Of a DNA stretch of 64,000 bases, positions 9,294-18,425 are shown in pieces. Origin of the DNA: JANPPS01 sp965246835 (lineage in GTDB: Bacteria > Pseudomonadota > Alphaproteobacteria > Acetobacterales > Acetobacteraceae); NCBI GenBank assembly GCA_965246835.1, contig CBDFFQ010000001.1, positions 2,294,001-2,358,000 of the forward strand, given 5' to 3'. The notes beneath the pieces were generated by a model. The model was not told the DNA's origin, made no database searches, and worked only from the letters and a program-made list of their open reading frames with translations. The translations under genes and the position numbers were made by a program. The first letter of the stretch is position 1. Each line of letters starts with the position of its first letter.

Positions 9294-11885
9294 ATGAATG
9301 CTGTCCTGCCCCGCCTCGTGCTTGCCTGTGTCCGCCAGGCCCGCTTCGTGTTCGCCACCGGGCTGCTGCTCGGCGCGCTGTGTGCCGGCTTGGCCGTCCT
9401 GCGGCTGGGCGTCACCACGGATACCGACACGCTGTTTGCCGCGAGCCTGCCGTGGAAACAGCGGGAGGCCGAGTTGAAGCGGCTGTTCCCCGACAGCACC
9501 GACCTGCTGGTCGCCGTGATCGACGCCGACACGCCGGAGGCGGCGGACGCGACAGCCGCCGGGCTCGCGCGGGCGATGACGGCCGATACCGCCCATTTCC
9601 GCGCGGTGCGCCGGCCCGACAGCTCGCCGTTCTTCGACAAGAACGGCCTGCTGTTCCTCGATCGCGCGGCGCTGGGTGCGCTCATGGACCAGACCATCGA
9701 CGCGCAGCCCTTCCTCGGCCAGCTCGTGGCGGACCCGAGCGCGCGCGGGTTGTTCGCGGCGCTGTCGCTGGTGGGGATGGGGGTCGAGCAAGGGCAGAAC
9801 CTCAAGCCGTTCGAGGGACCGTTGAGAGGCTTCCACACCGCACTGGCGGACGCTGCCGCCGGTAAGGCGCGGCCCTTGTCTTGGCAGCGGCTGCTATCTG
9901 GCCCCGTGGCCGAGCTGGGCGGACCCTATCGCTTCGTGCTGACCCAGCCGCACCAGGATTACGGCGCCCTGCAACCCGGCGCCGCTGCGACCCAGGCCTT
10001 GCGGGACGCCGCCGCGCAGCTCGAATTCGTCAAATCCGGGCAGGCGCATGTGCGCGTCACCGGCTCCGTGGCGCTCGCGGACGAGGAGTTCGCGACCGTG
10101 GCGGAGGGGGCGGTGGCCGGGCTGGTCGGCAGCCTGGTGCTGGTGATCGTGTGGCTGGTGCTGGCGGTGCGGAGCTGGCGGGTGGTGGTGCCGATCGTGC
10201 TGACCTTGCTGCTGGGGCTGCTGCTCACCACTGGTTTTGCGACCATCACCAGTTCACCGCTCAACCTGATCTCGGTTGCGTTCGCGATCCTGTTCGTGGG
10301 CATCGCCGTCGATTTCGCGATCCAGTTCAGCGTGCGGTTCCGGGAGGCGCAGTGGGGCCAGGCCAAGCTTGCGCTGGCTTTGGCGGAAACCGGGCGGCGG
10401 GCCGGCGGGCAGATCCTGGTGGCGGCAGCGGCCACGGCGGCCGGGTTCCTGGCCTTCGTGCCGACGGATTTCGTGGGGGTCGCGGAGCTCGGTCTGATCG
10501 CCGGCGCGGGGATGCTGATCGCGTTCGCCTGCACGCTGATGTTCCTGCCGGCGGCGCTGGCGCTGTTCCGGCCGGCGGCGGCCGGACACGAGGTGGGTTT
10601 CGCCTGGGCCGCGCCGCTCGACCGTTTCCTGGCCCGGCATCGCCGCCCCGTGCTGGCGCTGTTCACCTGCCTGTTTGCGGCGGGCGTCGCGGCCATCCCG
10701 CGCCTCGTGTTCGACAGCGATCCGCTGCACACCAAGGATCCGCATACCGAGGCGATGCGGACGCTGACGGACCTGGCCGCCAACCCGCTTACCAACCCCT
10801 ACACGATCGACGTGCTTGCGCCGAACCTCGCAGCCGCGACCGCGATCGCGGCGAAGGCGCAGGCATTGCCGCTGGTGTCGCAGGCCATCACGCTGTCGAG
10901 CTTCGTGCCGGAAGATCAGGCGGCCAAGCTGGCGCTGATCGCCGACGCCGCCGGGCTGCTGGGGCCGACGCTGGCGCCGCGCGCGCCGGCCGCGGCGGTG
11001 AGCGTCGCCGACATCCGGCTGGCGGCGCGGACGGCGCTGACGCAACTGGCCCGGGCGGTGCCCAAGCTGCCGCCCGACCACCCGTTGACCGCGATCGCGG
11101 CCGATTTGCGCGCGTTGGAGACGGCGCCGGATTCCGTGCTGCTCGCCACCAACGCGGCGCTGACCCGGTTCCTGCCGTTGCAGGTGGAGCGGCTGCGCAC
11201 CAGCCTCGGCGCCCAACCGGTGACGGCGGCCAGCATCCCCGCGGATATCGCGCAGGAGTGGCGGCTGCCGGATGGGCGGGTGCGGGTGCAGATCGCGGCC
11301 AAGCCGGAGGCGGGGGGCGCCGCCGGGCTGCGTCAGTTCGTGGAGCAGGTGCGGGCGGTGGTGCCGGATGCCGGGGGTTCGGCGGTCACGATCGCGGCGA
11401 CGGCGGACACGATCATCGGCGCGTTCACCCGCGCGGCCCTGGGGGCGGTGCTGGCGATCACGTTGATTTTGGCCGTGGCGTTACGGCGGGCGTTGGACGT
11501 GGCCTTGGTGCTGGCGCCGTTGCTGCTGTCGGCGGCGCTCACGGTGCTGGGCGCTGTGCTGCTGCCGCTGCCGCTGAATTTTGCCAACGTGATCGCGCTG
11601 CCGTTGCTGCTGGGTGTCGGCGTGTCGTTCAACATCTATTTCGTCATGAACTGGCGGCGGGGGGTGCGGGGCCATCTAGCGTCACCGACCGCCCGCGCCG
11701 TGGCGTTTTCCGCGCTGACCACCGCGACGGCGTTCGGTTCGCTGGCCCTCTCGCGGCACCCGGGGACCGCCAGCATGGGGGAGTTGTTGCTTTTAAGTCT
11801 CGCCTGCACGCTTTTCGCCAGCCTGCTGTTCGTTCCTGCTGTACTCGCCACAATTTCTTCATCAATGCGTGACATACAAGCGTGA
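9294..11885 (+). CDS. hpnN: Hopanoid transporter HpnN (RND/MMPL family)
   Basis: The 863-residue protein has the RND layout of HpnN: one N-terminal membrane helix (residues 15-40), a large periplasmic loop (40-270), five helices (275-430), a helix and second large loop (460-710), and five more helices to the end. Helix 4 carries the G-I-A-V-D-F-A-I-Q pattern of the MMPL/HpnN group. HpnN moves hopanoids from the inner to the outer membrane. It faces hpnK convergently and lies beside the hpnI/J/K/M cluster, the context expected for hpnN. Confidence 0.92.
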   Translation: MNAVLPRLVLACVRQARFVFATGLLLGALCAGLAVLRLGVTTDTDTLFAASLPWKQREAELKRLFPDSTDLLVAVIDADTPEAADATAAGLARAMTADTAHFRAVRRPDSSPFFDKNGLLFLDRAALGALMDQTIDAQPFLGQLVADPSARGLFAALSLVGMGVEQGQNLKPFEGPLRGFHTALADAAAGKARPLSWQRLLSGPVAELGGPYRFVLTQPHQDYGALQPGAAATQALRDAAAQLEFVKSGQAHVRVTGSVALADEEFATVAEGAVAGLVGSLVLVIVWLVLAVRSWRVVVPIVLTLLLGLLLTTGFATITSSPLNLISVAFAILFVGIAVDFAIQFSVRFREAQWGQAKLALALAETGRRAGGQILVAAAATAAGFLAFVPTDFVGVAELGLIAGAGMLIAFACTLMFLPAALALFRPAAAGHEVGFAWAAPLDRFLARHRRPVLALFTCLFAAGVAAIPRLVFDSDPLHTKDPHTEAMRTLTDLAANPLTNPYTIDVLAPNLAAATAIAAKAQALPLVSQAITLSSFVPEDQAAKLALIADAAGLLGPTLAPRAPAAAVSVADIRLAARTALTQLARAVPKLPPDHPLTAIAADLRALETAPDSVLLATNAALTRFLPLQVERLRTSLGAQPVTAASIPADIAQEWRLPDGRVRVQIAAKPEAGGAAGLRQFVEQVRAVVPDAGGSAVTIAATADTIIGAFTRAALGAVLAITLILAVALRRALDVALVLAPLLLSAALTVLGAVLLPLPLNFANVIALPLLLGVGVSFNIYFVMNWRRGVRGHLASPTARAVAFSALTTATAFGSLALSRHPGTASMGELLLLSLACTLFASLLFVPAVLATISSSMRDIQA

Positions 11886-11916
11886 CACCGGAGCGGTCCG
11901 GGGGCGGAGACTGAAC

Positions 11917-12033
11917 GTGGCAGCGATTGTGAAGACCGGGTTGATTATCGTGGCGTTGGTGCTGGGCTGGACGGCGATCCGCTCGCAAACATCGGCCCGT
12001 AGCCTTCCGATCGCGATTCAGGTCGCCAGATAG
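11917..12033 (+). CDS. Possible 38-residue single-helix membrane peptide
   Basis: A GTG start with a GGAGA site about five bases upstream opens a 38-codon frame. It encodes one hydrophobic helix (roughly residues 8-22) followed by a short polar, basic tail. It begins 31 nt after the hpnN stop, on the same strand, and its last 16 bases overlap the end of the convergent hpnK. Nothing homologous is recognised. It could be a genuine small protein co-expressed with hpnN or a chance frame. Confidence 0.25.
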   Translation: MAAIVKTGLIIVALVLGWTAIRSQTSARSLPIAIQVAR

Positions 12034-12860
12034 GTCGTGAGTTCCGCGCCCGCTGCGCGGAGGCTGGCTGCGGTTTCTGGATCGAGCAACGTGTGTAATT
12101 CGGTCACATGTTCGTAATCCGGCATCAACGCCGTGATCCGCTCGTCACGGCGCGCGGCCGGGTGGAAGTAGATCTCGCTGAGGCCATCCGGTAGGTGGGC
12201 CGCGAGCGTGGCGAGCCGGGGCGCCGTCATATGGCCGCTCCAGGCGATGCCGAACGCATGGTCATTGGTGCGCAACCCGGCACGGCGGGCCTGGGTGCGG
12301 AACACATCCGACCAGCGATAGAGCGCGCGCGCACCCAACCCTTGCTCCACGCCACAGGCGCGCATGACACCTGGCGGCTCCGCGGGGACGCGCACGGCCC
12401 GGAGCCCATGCGGAATCCCGGCCTCGATCAGCATGCGGCCGATCGTCGGATGCAGGTGCATGTGCTTGTGCGCGTTGGCGTGATCGAGCGGCAGGCCCGT
12501 GGCGGCGAAGGCGCGGTATTGCGACGCGATCTCGGCCGCGATCTGCCGCCGGCTGCGCGAACGGAAGAAGTATTCCAGTGCGAGGCCGAGTTGGTTGGAG
12601 GGGAACCGCCCCGCGCCGTCCACCAGATGCGGCACGGCGCCGGGCAGCATGGCATCGCCCTCGATCACCACGAGGTGCAGGCCCACCCTGAGGTCGGGCA
12701 TCTGCCGGGCGCGACGCACCGCATCGCCGGCCGCGGCGCCGGCCACCATCAGGCTGGCGGTACTGAGGATGCCGTCCCGATGCGCCCGCTCCACCGCCTC
12801 GTTCACCGCCTCCGACAGGCCGAAATCGTCGGCGGAGATGATGACGCGCTTGGGACTCAC
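12018..12860 (-). CDS. hpnK: HpnK, ChbG/YdjC-type deacetylase of hopanoid cyclitol ether synthesis
   Basis: The 280-residue protein opens with the YdjC/ChbG signature I-I-S-A-D-D-F-G-L-S and has the metal-binding H-x-N-A-H-K-H-x-H-L-H-P stretch (about residues 127-138). HpnK is the deacetylase that, after HpnI transfers N-acetylglucosamine to bacteriohopanetetrol, removes the acetyl group before HpnJ contracts the ring to the cyclitol ether. The start overlaps the hpnJ stop by four bases (ATGA). It is the last gene of dxs-hpnM-hpnI-hpnJ-hpnK. Confidence 0.93.
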   Translation of the reverse strand: MSPKRVIISADDFGLSEAVNEAVERAHRDGILSTASLMVAGAAAGDAVRRARQMPDLRVGLHLVVIEGDAMLPGAVPHLVDGAGRFPSNQLGLALEYFFRSRSRRQIAAEIASQYRAFAATGLPLDHANAHKHMHLHPTIGRMLIEAGIPHGLRAVRVPAEPPGVMRACGVEQGLGARALYRWSDVFRTQARRAGLRTNDHAFGIAWSGHMTAPRLATLAAHLPDGLSEIYFHPAARRDERITALMPDYEHVTELHTLLDPETAASLRAAGAELTTYLAT

Positions 12861-14284
12861 GCCGCTTTGTTACGCTCCCGTAGGAAGGTGAAGAACTCCA
12901 CGCCCTCGCGCAGGCGGCGCTTCATCATCTGCGGGCTGCGCACCATCTCGCCGACGATGGAGGCGATCTTGGGCCCGCGGAAGTAGAACTTGCGGTAGAA
13001 CTCTTCCACGCTTCCGAAGATCTCGGTGTGGCTGAGGTGCGGGTAGTGCAGCGGCGCGATCTGCACGCCGCGCTCGTCGATCAACTCGGCATGTTCGGCA
13101 TCGAGCCAGCCATTCTCCACGGCCTGGTCATACAGGAATGTGCCGGGATACGGCGCGGCCAGCGAGACCTGCATCGTGTGCGGGTTGATCTCGACCGCGT
13201 ATTTGATGGTTTCCTGGATGGTCTCCTTGGTCTCTCCGGGGAGGCCCAGGATGAAGGTGCCGTGGATCTTGATGCCGAGCTCGTGGCAGTCCTTGGTGAA
13301 CTGCTTCGCAACGTCGATCCGCAGGCCCTTCTTGATGTTGTGCAGGATCTGCTGGTTGCCGCTCTCATAGCCCACCAGCAGCAGGCGCAGGCCGTTATCC
13401 TTCAGCACCTTCAGCGTGGAACGCGGCACGTTGGCCTTGGCGTTGCAGGACCAGGTGACGCCCAGCTTGCCCAGCTCGATCGCGATCGCCTCGGCGCGGG
13501 GCAGGTTGTCGGTGAAGGTGTCGTCGTCAAAGAAGAATTCTCGGACTTGGGGGAAGTCCCGCATGGCCTGCTTGATCTCGGCGGCCACATGCGCCGGGCT
13601 GCGGACGCGGTAGGTGTGCCCGCCCACCGTCTGCGGCCACAGGCAGAAGGTGCAGCGGCTCTTGCAGCCGCGGCCGGTGTAGATCGAGATGTACGGGTGC
13701 ATCAGATATCCGATGAAGTAGTCCTCGATGTGCAGATCGCGCTTGTACACGTCGGTCACGAACGGCAGCTGGTCCATGTCCTGCAGGATGGCGCGGTCCT
13801 TGTTGTGGACCAGGAGGCCGTTGCTGTCGCGGTAGCTGATGCCGTCGATGTCCTTGAAGTCCCGCCCCTCGGCCACCTCGAGGCAGGTGAAGTCGAACTC
13901 GTTGCGGGCCACGAAGTCGATCGGGGCGCCTTGCTGCAGGCTTTCGGCCGGTCGCACCGCGACCTTGGCGCCGACGAAGCCGATCTTGAGCGACGGGTTC
14001 GCGTCCTTCATGGCGGCCGCGACCTTCACGTCCGACGCGAAGGACGGCGTGCTGGTGTGGATGATGCAGAGATCGCGCTGCTTGGCCTCCTTCAGCACGG
14101 GCTCCATGCCGAGGCGGGCGGGGGGCGCGTCCATCAGCTTGCTGCCGGGCACCAGCGCCGCGGGCTGCGCGAGCCACGTCGGATACCAGAACGACTTGAT
14201 CTCCCGCTTCGCCTGGTAGCGGGAGCCCGCGCCGCCGTCGAAACCGCCGAAGGAGGGGGGCTGCAGGAACAGGGTCTTCATCAT
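12857..14284 (-). CDS. hpnJ: HpnJ, B12-binding radical SAM enzyme (hopanoid cyclitol ring contraction)
   Basis: The ATG at 14284 lies in an ATGATGA string overlapping the hpnI stop and gives 475 residues. The N-terminal 180 residues resemble a cobalamin-binding domain. The radical SAM cluster motif C-K-S-R-C-T-F-C follows (about residue 205), then a TIM-barrel core with V-G-Y-E-S-G-N. HpnJ converts the glucosamine head group into the cyclitol ether of bacteriohopanetetrol. It is flanked by hpnI and hpnK with 4-nt overlaps on both sides, so all three should be made together. Confidence 0.93.
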   Translation of the reverse strand: MMKTLFLQPPSFGGFDGGAGSRYQAKREIKSFWYPTWLAQPAALVPGSKLMDAPPARLGMEPVLKEAKQRDLCIIHTSTPSFASDVKVAAAMKDANPSLKIGFVGAKVAVRPAESLQQGAPIDFVARNEFDFTCLEVAEGRDFKDIDGISYRDSNGLLVHNKDRAILQDMDQLPFVTDVYKRDLHIEDYFIGYLMHPYISIYTGRGCKSRCTFCLWPQTVGGHTYRVRSPAHVAAEIKQAMRDFPQVREFFFDDDTFTDNLPRAEAIAIELGKLGVTWSCNAKANVPRSTLKVLKDNGLRLLLVGYESGNQQILHNIKKGLRIDVAKQFTKDCHELGIKIHGTFILGLPGETKETIQETIKYAVEINPHTMQVSLAAPYPGTFLYDQAVENGWLDAEHAELIDERGVQIAPLHYPHLSHTEIFGSVEEFYRKFYFRGPKIASIVGEMVRSPQMMKRRLREGVEFFTFLRERNKAA

Positions 14285-15495
14285 GGCTGGGTCATTCCTT
14301 GGGGCGCCAGCCCCTGATTTAATAAGCGGGGGTGGGACAGCACGCGATGGTTCAAGGCCGGGGCGCCCAGGATCGGGGGCGTGGCGCGCAGAATCTGCCC
14401 GCGCCAGGCGACGCGGTTGGTCCGGTAACTGGCGACGATGACACCGATCGACAACAGGTCCCGCACCGGGAGCCAACGCGCGGGGAGCCGGGCTGTCAGA
14501 CCGAGCCGCCGGTCGATCCCCCGTCCGATCAGCGCGCGCAGCAGCCAGGCGACCAGGAACGCGCCCACGAACGCCGGATCCGCCCCCGACAGCCCGGCCG
14601 CCAGCGCCGCCCAGAACAGCGGAAACTGCACCGCGGACAGCGCGAACTCGACCGGGACCAGCGACTGGATCGTCCGTGCCCAGCGCAGCTCATGCTGCAG
14701 CAAGGCCGGCAGGCGGGTTTCGGGCACCGTGGTGGAGGGAACGGTCTGAGCCAGCGCCACCCGCAGCCCGAGCGCGGCCACGAGCCGACCCAGCACCGCA
14801 TCGTCCGCCAGATGGTTGGACAGTGCCGGCAGCCCGCCGATCCGGTCCAGCGTCGCGCGGGTCAGGGCCATGGTTGCGCCGAGGCAATCCTGCCGCCCCA
14901 TGGCGCGGGCCAGCAAGGCACCGGGGAGGAAGCTGTGGTTGATCTGCGCCGCACCGAGGCGGGCCGCGAGCGAGGGGTTCGCCGTTTGCCCGGCATAAAG
15001 CGTGGTGACGAGGCCGACGCCCGGTTCCTGCAGACTGTGCACCAGCTGCGCCACATAGTCCGGCGCGGCATGGATGTCGCTGTCGGCGATCACCAGGATG
15101 CCGTGCTTGGCCGCCGGTAACATATTGATGAGGTTGGCGATCTTGCGGTTGGCCCCGTGCGGCGTGGCATCCACTACGATGCCGATGTCAAGCGCCGGGA
15201 AGCGCTGGCGCAAGCGGTCCAGCACCGGCAAAGCCCCATCCGCGGCGTCTTGCACGCCGAACACGATCTGCAGCGCCGGGTAGTCCTGGGCGCAGAAGCT
15301 GGCGAGCGCCGCCTCCAACAGAGGCTCGTCCCCATGCAGGGGCTTCAGCACCGTCACGGGCGGATGCAAGGACGGTGCCCCGGCCGCGCGACCCTGGAAG
15401 CGCCGCAACGCGAGCAGCCCGGCGGCCGATTGCGCCAGCCCGACCGCGGCAAAGCCGGCGGCACCGGTGGCAAGAAGGTCCATCACTGCTGGCAT
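14281..15495 (-). CDS. hpnI: HpnI, hopanoid N-acetylglucosaminyltransferase
   Basis: The 404-residue family-2 glycosyltransferase is similar in layout to ceramide glucosyltransferases: an N-terminal helix, a catalytic domain with V-T-V-L-K-P-L-H-G-D-E (about residue 48) and A-D-S-D-I (residues 136-140), a Q-H-E-L-R-W motif in place of Q-x-x-R-W (about residue 270), and C-terminal membrane helices. It adds the sugar to bacteriohopanetetrol in the first cyclitol ether step. An alternative ATG lies four codons downstream. It follows the hpnM stop by four bases. Confidence 0.92.
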   Translation of the reverse strand: MPAVMDLLATGAAGFAAVGLAQSAAGLLALRRFQGRAAGAPSLHPPVTVLKPLHGDEPLLEAALASFCAQDYPALQIVFGVQDAADGALPVLDRLRQRFPALDIGIVVDATPHGANRKIANLINMLPAAKHGILVIADSDIHAAPDYVAQLVHSLQEPGVGLVTTLYAGQTANPSLAARLGAAQINHSFLPGALLARAMGRQDCLGATMALTRATLDRIGGLPALSNHLADDAVLGRLVAALGLRVALAQTVPSTTVPETRLPALLQHELRWARTIQSLVPVEFALSAVQFPLFWAALAAGLSGADPAFVGAFLVAWLLRALIGRGIDRRLGLTARLPARWLPVRDLLSIGVIVASYRTNRVAWRGQILRATPPILGAPALNHRVLSHPRLLNQGLAPQGMTQP

Positions 15496-15499
15496 CCCG

Positions 15500-16105
15500 T
15501 CAGGACAGTGTGCCGCCGGACATGTCGGCCACCTTCTTCTGCAGGCTTTGGATCAGGGGCGCCGGATCGCCGCCGCTGAGCAAGGCGCGGAAATCCGAGC
15601 GCTGGACCGCGACCTGGCTGATCGACCCGTTCAGCAGCACGTCCACCGCACGCCAGCCATTCGGGCCCCGGCGCATGACGTAGTCGATGCGAACCGGGTC
15701 CCCGCTGCCGGGCACGATCCGGGTCGCGACCACCTGGTCGGTGCCGGACATACGGCTGTCAGGCAGCATCTCCAGTTTTTCGTTGTGGTATTCGTCGAAG
15801 CTGTCGGCGTAGCGGGCGATGGTGAACTTGCGGAAGATGTCCAGCAATTGCGCCTGCTGCTGCGGCGTGAACTGCGCCCAGCGCGGGCCGACCGCGGCCT
15901 GCAGCGTCGCAGGAATGTCGAACGCGCGGTCAACGACAGGGGCCAAGGCGGCGTATCGCTGCGCGAATGGCGTCTGCCCGGCCTTCATCGAGGCCAGCAG
16001 TGCCTGCAACAACGCCGCGATGGGCGCCGCGGCGTCGGCATCGGCGGCCCGTGCCGGCATTGCCAAGACAAGGGGCGCCAGCAGCAGGAGGCGGCGCGCG
16101 ATCAT
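15500..16105 (-). CDS. hpnM: HpnM, MlaC-like periplasmic protein
   Basis: The ATG at 16105 forms an ATGA overlap with the dxs stop and gives 201 residues. An Arg-led signal peptide (M-I-A-R-R, cleavage after A-R-A) is followed by a domain of the MlaC/Ttg2D superfamily, which ferries lipids across the periplasm. HpnM is the cluster member of this family and probably works with HpnN in moving hopanoids to the outer membrane; that link is inferred from family and position. The start would be ambiguous without the overlap, because the frame stays open upstream inside dxs. Confidence 0.9.
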   Translation of the reverse strand: MIARRLLLLAPLVLAMPARAADADAAAPIAALLQALLASMKAGQTPFAQRYAALAPVVDRAFDIPATLQAAVGPRWAQFTPQQQAQLLDIFRKFTIARYADSFDEYHNEKLEMLPDSRMSGTDQVVATRIVPGSGDPVRIDYVMRRGPNGWRAVDVLLNGSISQVAVQRSDFRALLSGGDPAPLIQSLQKKVADMSGGTLS

Positions 16106-18057
16106 CCCGCGGGCTTCACCAGGCTTGGCCCGATCGCGGCATCGCGACCCAGCGCGTCCATCGCGGTCGCCACGATGTCCTTGGCGCCCAACCCGGCCTC
16201 GATCAGCTGCGCAGCCGGGGTGTTGTGGTCGATGAAGCGGTCCGGCAGCGTCATGGAGCGCACGCGCACGCCGCCATCCAGCAAGCCGCGGGACGCCAGA
16301 TGCTGCAGCACGACGGCGCCGAAGCCGCCGATGGAGCCTTCTTCGACGATGATCAGCACGGCGTGATGCCGGGCCAGCTGCTCGACCATGGCGGTGTCGA
16401 ACGGCTTGGCGAAGCGGGCGTCGGCCACGGAGGTGCTGAGGCCACGCGCCGCCAGCTCGTCCGCCGCCTTCATGCTGTCCGCCAGGCGGGTGCCGAGCGA
16501 GAGGATGGCGATCGTATTGCCCTCCCGCAGGATGCGGCCGCGCCCCAAGGGCAGCACGGTGCCGCGCTCCGGCAGCGCGAGGCCCAAGCCCTCGCCGCGC
16601 GGATACCGCACGCCGCTGGGCCGGTCGTCGATGATCGCGGAGGTCGCGACCATGTGCATCAGCTCGACCTCGTCGGACGGCGCCATCAGCACGAAGCCCG
16701 GCAGGCACCCGAGATAGGCAAGGTCGAAGCTGCCGGCATGCGTGGCGCCATCGGCACCCACCAGCCCGGCGCGGTCGATCGCAAACCGCACCGGCAGCGA
16801 TTGCAGCGCCACGTCATGCACCACCTGGTCGTAGGCGCGCTGCAGGAACGTGCTGTAGATCGCGCAGTACGGCTTCAGCCCCTCGGTCGCCATGCCGGCG
16901 GCAAATGTCACGGCGTGCTGCTCGGCGATGCCGACGTCGAACGTCCGCTCCGGAAACATTTTTCCGAACTTATCGAGCCCGGTGCCAGTGGGCATCGCCG
17001 CCGTGATGGCGACGATCTTGTCGTCGGCCTTTGCCTCCGCGATCAGCGCGTCCGCAAACACTTTCGTGTATTGTGGCGGGCCCGGCGGCGCCTTCACCTG
17101 CTCGCCCGTCACCACGTTGAACTTGCTGACGCCGTGGTACTTGTCGGGGGACGCCTCGGCCGGCGGGTAGCCGTGGCCCTTCTTGGTGATCACGTGCAAC
17201 AGGATCGGCCCGGCCTCCTCGGCCTCCCGCACGTTGCGCAGCACCGGCAACAGGTGATCGAGGTTGTGGCCGTCGATCGGGCCCACGTAGTAGAAGCCCA
17301 GTTCCTCGAACAGCGTGCCGCCCGTCAGGATGCCGCGGGCATATTCCTCGGCCCTGCGCGCGGTGCGCTGGATGCCCTTCGGGAATCGCTGCGCCATCCG
17401 GGCCGCGAGGTCCCGCAGGTTCAGGAACGATCGGCTGCTCATCAGGCGCGACAAATACGCGCTCATGGCGCCCACGGGCGGCGCGATCGACATGTCGTTG
17501 TCGTTCAAGATCACCAGCAGGCGGGAGCGGCGAGCGCCGGCGTTGTTCATGGCCTCATACGCCATGCCGGCACTCATGGCGCCATCGCCGATCACGGCTA
17601 CCACATGGCGGCTCTTTTCGCCCGCGAGGTCATGCGCCACCGCCATGCCGAGGCCCGCGGAGATGCTGGTGCTGCTATGCGCGGCGCCGAACGGGTCATA
17701 CTCGCTCTCGCTACGGCGGGTGAAGCCGCTGAGGCCGCCAGGCTGACGCAGGGTGCGAATCCGGTCCCGCCGGCCGGTGAGAATCTTATGAGGGTAGGCC
17801 TGGTGCCCCACGTCCCACAGCACGCGGTCATGCGGCGTATCGAACACGGCATGCAGTGCGACAGTCAGCTCCACCACGCCCAGCGACGCGCCGAGATGGC
17901 CGCCCGTCGTGCTCACGACATCGACCGTCTCCGCCCGCAGCTCGTCGGCCACGGCGCGCAGCTGTTCAGCGGAGAAATTGCGCAAATCCGACGGTACGCG
18001 CACGCGATCCAGGGTCGGAGTGGCGGGCCGGGGCGACAGCGGTGTGCTCGCGTTCAT
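16102..18057 (-). CDS. dxs: 1-deoxy-D-xylulose-5-phosphate synthase
   Basis: The 651-residue enzyme condenses pyruvate and glyceraldehyde 3-phosphate in the first step of the MEP isoprenoid pathway. Visible are the thiamine-diphosphate region G-D-G-A-M-S-A-G with the downstream N-N, the V-G-H-Q-A-Y-P-H-K motif, and the pyrimidine-domain stretch around D-R-A-G-L-V-G-A-D-G-A-T-H. Its length matches the family. It leads the hpnM-I-J-K operon, which ties precursor supply directly to hopanoid decoration. Divergent from it, 368 bp away, is ispH, the last MEP step. Confidence 0.95.
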   Translation of the reverse strand: MNASTPLSPRPATPTLDRVRVPSDLRNFSAEQLRAVADELRAETVDVVSTTGGHLGASLGVVELTVALHAVFDTPHDRVLWDVGHQAYPHKILTGRRDRIRTLRQPGGLSGFTRRSESEYDPFGAAHSSTSISAGLGMAVAHDLAGEKSRHVVAVIGDGAMSAGMAYEAMNNAGARRSRLLVILNDNDMSIAPPVGAMSAYLSRLMSSRSFLNLRDLAARMAQRFPKGIQRTARRAEEYARGILTGGTLFEELGFYYVGPIDGHNLDHLLPVLRNVREAEEAGPILLHVITKKGHGYPPAEASPDKYHGVSKFNVVTGEQVKAPPGPPQYTKVFADALIAEAKADDKIVAITAAMPTGTGLDKFGKMFPERTFDVGIAEQHAVTFAAGMATEGLKPYCAIYSTFLQRAYDQVVHDVALQSLPVRFAIDRAGLVGADGATHAGSFDLAYLGCLPGFVLMAPSDEVELMHMVATSAIIDDRPSGVRYPRGEGLGLALPERGTVLPLGRGRILREGNTIAILSLGTRLADSMKAADELAARGLSTSVADARFAKPFDTAMVEQLARHHAVLIIVEEGSIGGFGAVVLQHLASRGLLDGGVRVRSMTLPDRFIDHNTPAAQLIEAGLGAKDIVATAMDALGRDAAIGPSLVKPAG

Positions 18058-18425
18058 GTGGTTCTGTCTGCTCCCCCCACCCGGGATTCCCGGGCGGCCG
18101 GTGGTTGACGACTCGGGCGGTGGCGCCCGGACCGATATCTTTGACCGATCCGGGCCGGAAGAACCACGTCCGGGTCAGTCAGGCAACAGGACACGCCGGC
18201 TTCGGTTCGCCGTTGTCGCACCTGTGTAACAAAGAGTGAGACTACCCAACCCGGCGATCCCATGCCATACCGCCCCGCGCATCGAAGCCGAGTGTCGCTT
18301 TTATGCAACATACCGCAGCCAGATCCGGACACAGTTTTGGCATCGGCGGGAACGGGCGTTGCAATGCACTATGGTGGCACGGCAGGAGCCGGGCTGATCG
18401 AGCCGGGCATGGAGATGGTTTGAAG
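18058..18425. promoter_or_regulatory. Divergent regulatory region between dxs and ispH
   Basis: This 368-bp stretch has no gene I can support and must hold the promoters for dxs-hpnMIJK (leftward) and ispH-hpnH (rightward). Visible structures are a CCCGGG-ATT-CCCGGG repeat at 18080-18094 and a longer inverted pair CCCGGA ... TCCGGG (18126-18131 and 18149-18154) that also contains GACCGAT twice. No sigma-70 boxes stand out. The stretch 18190-18310 is less GC-rich than its surroundings and is the best place to look for a promoter. Confidence 0.5.

Noticed and set aside
9881..11872. A 663-codon open frame in another frame of hpnN
   Set aside because: Its composition is Gly/Arg/Ala noise and hpnN covers the same DNA with a clear RND layout.
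15967..18108. A 713-codon open frame antisense to dxs and hpnM
   Set aside because: It is a high-GC shadow; dxs and hpnM on the other strand have clear family motifs, and the antisense product has no recognisable domain and a biased His/Arg/Gln composition.
18080..18154. Structured leader of dxs considered as a riboswitch
   Set aside because: Only simple palindromes are visible; no conserved thiamine or other aptamer pattern was recognised.
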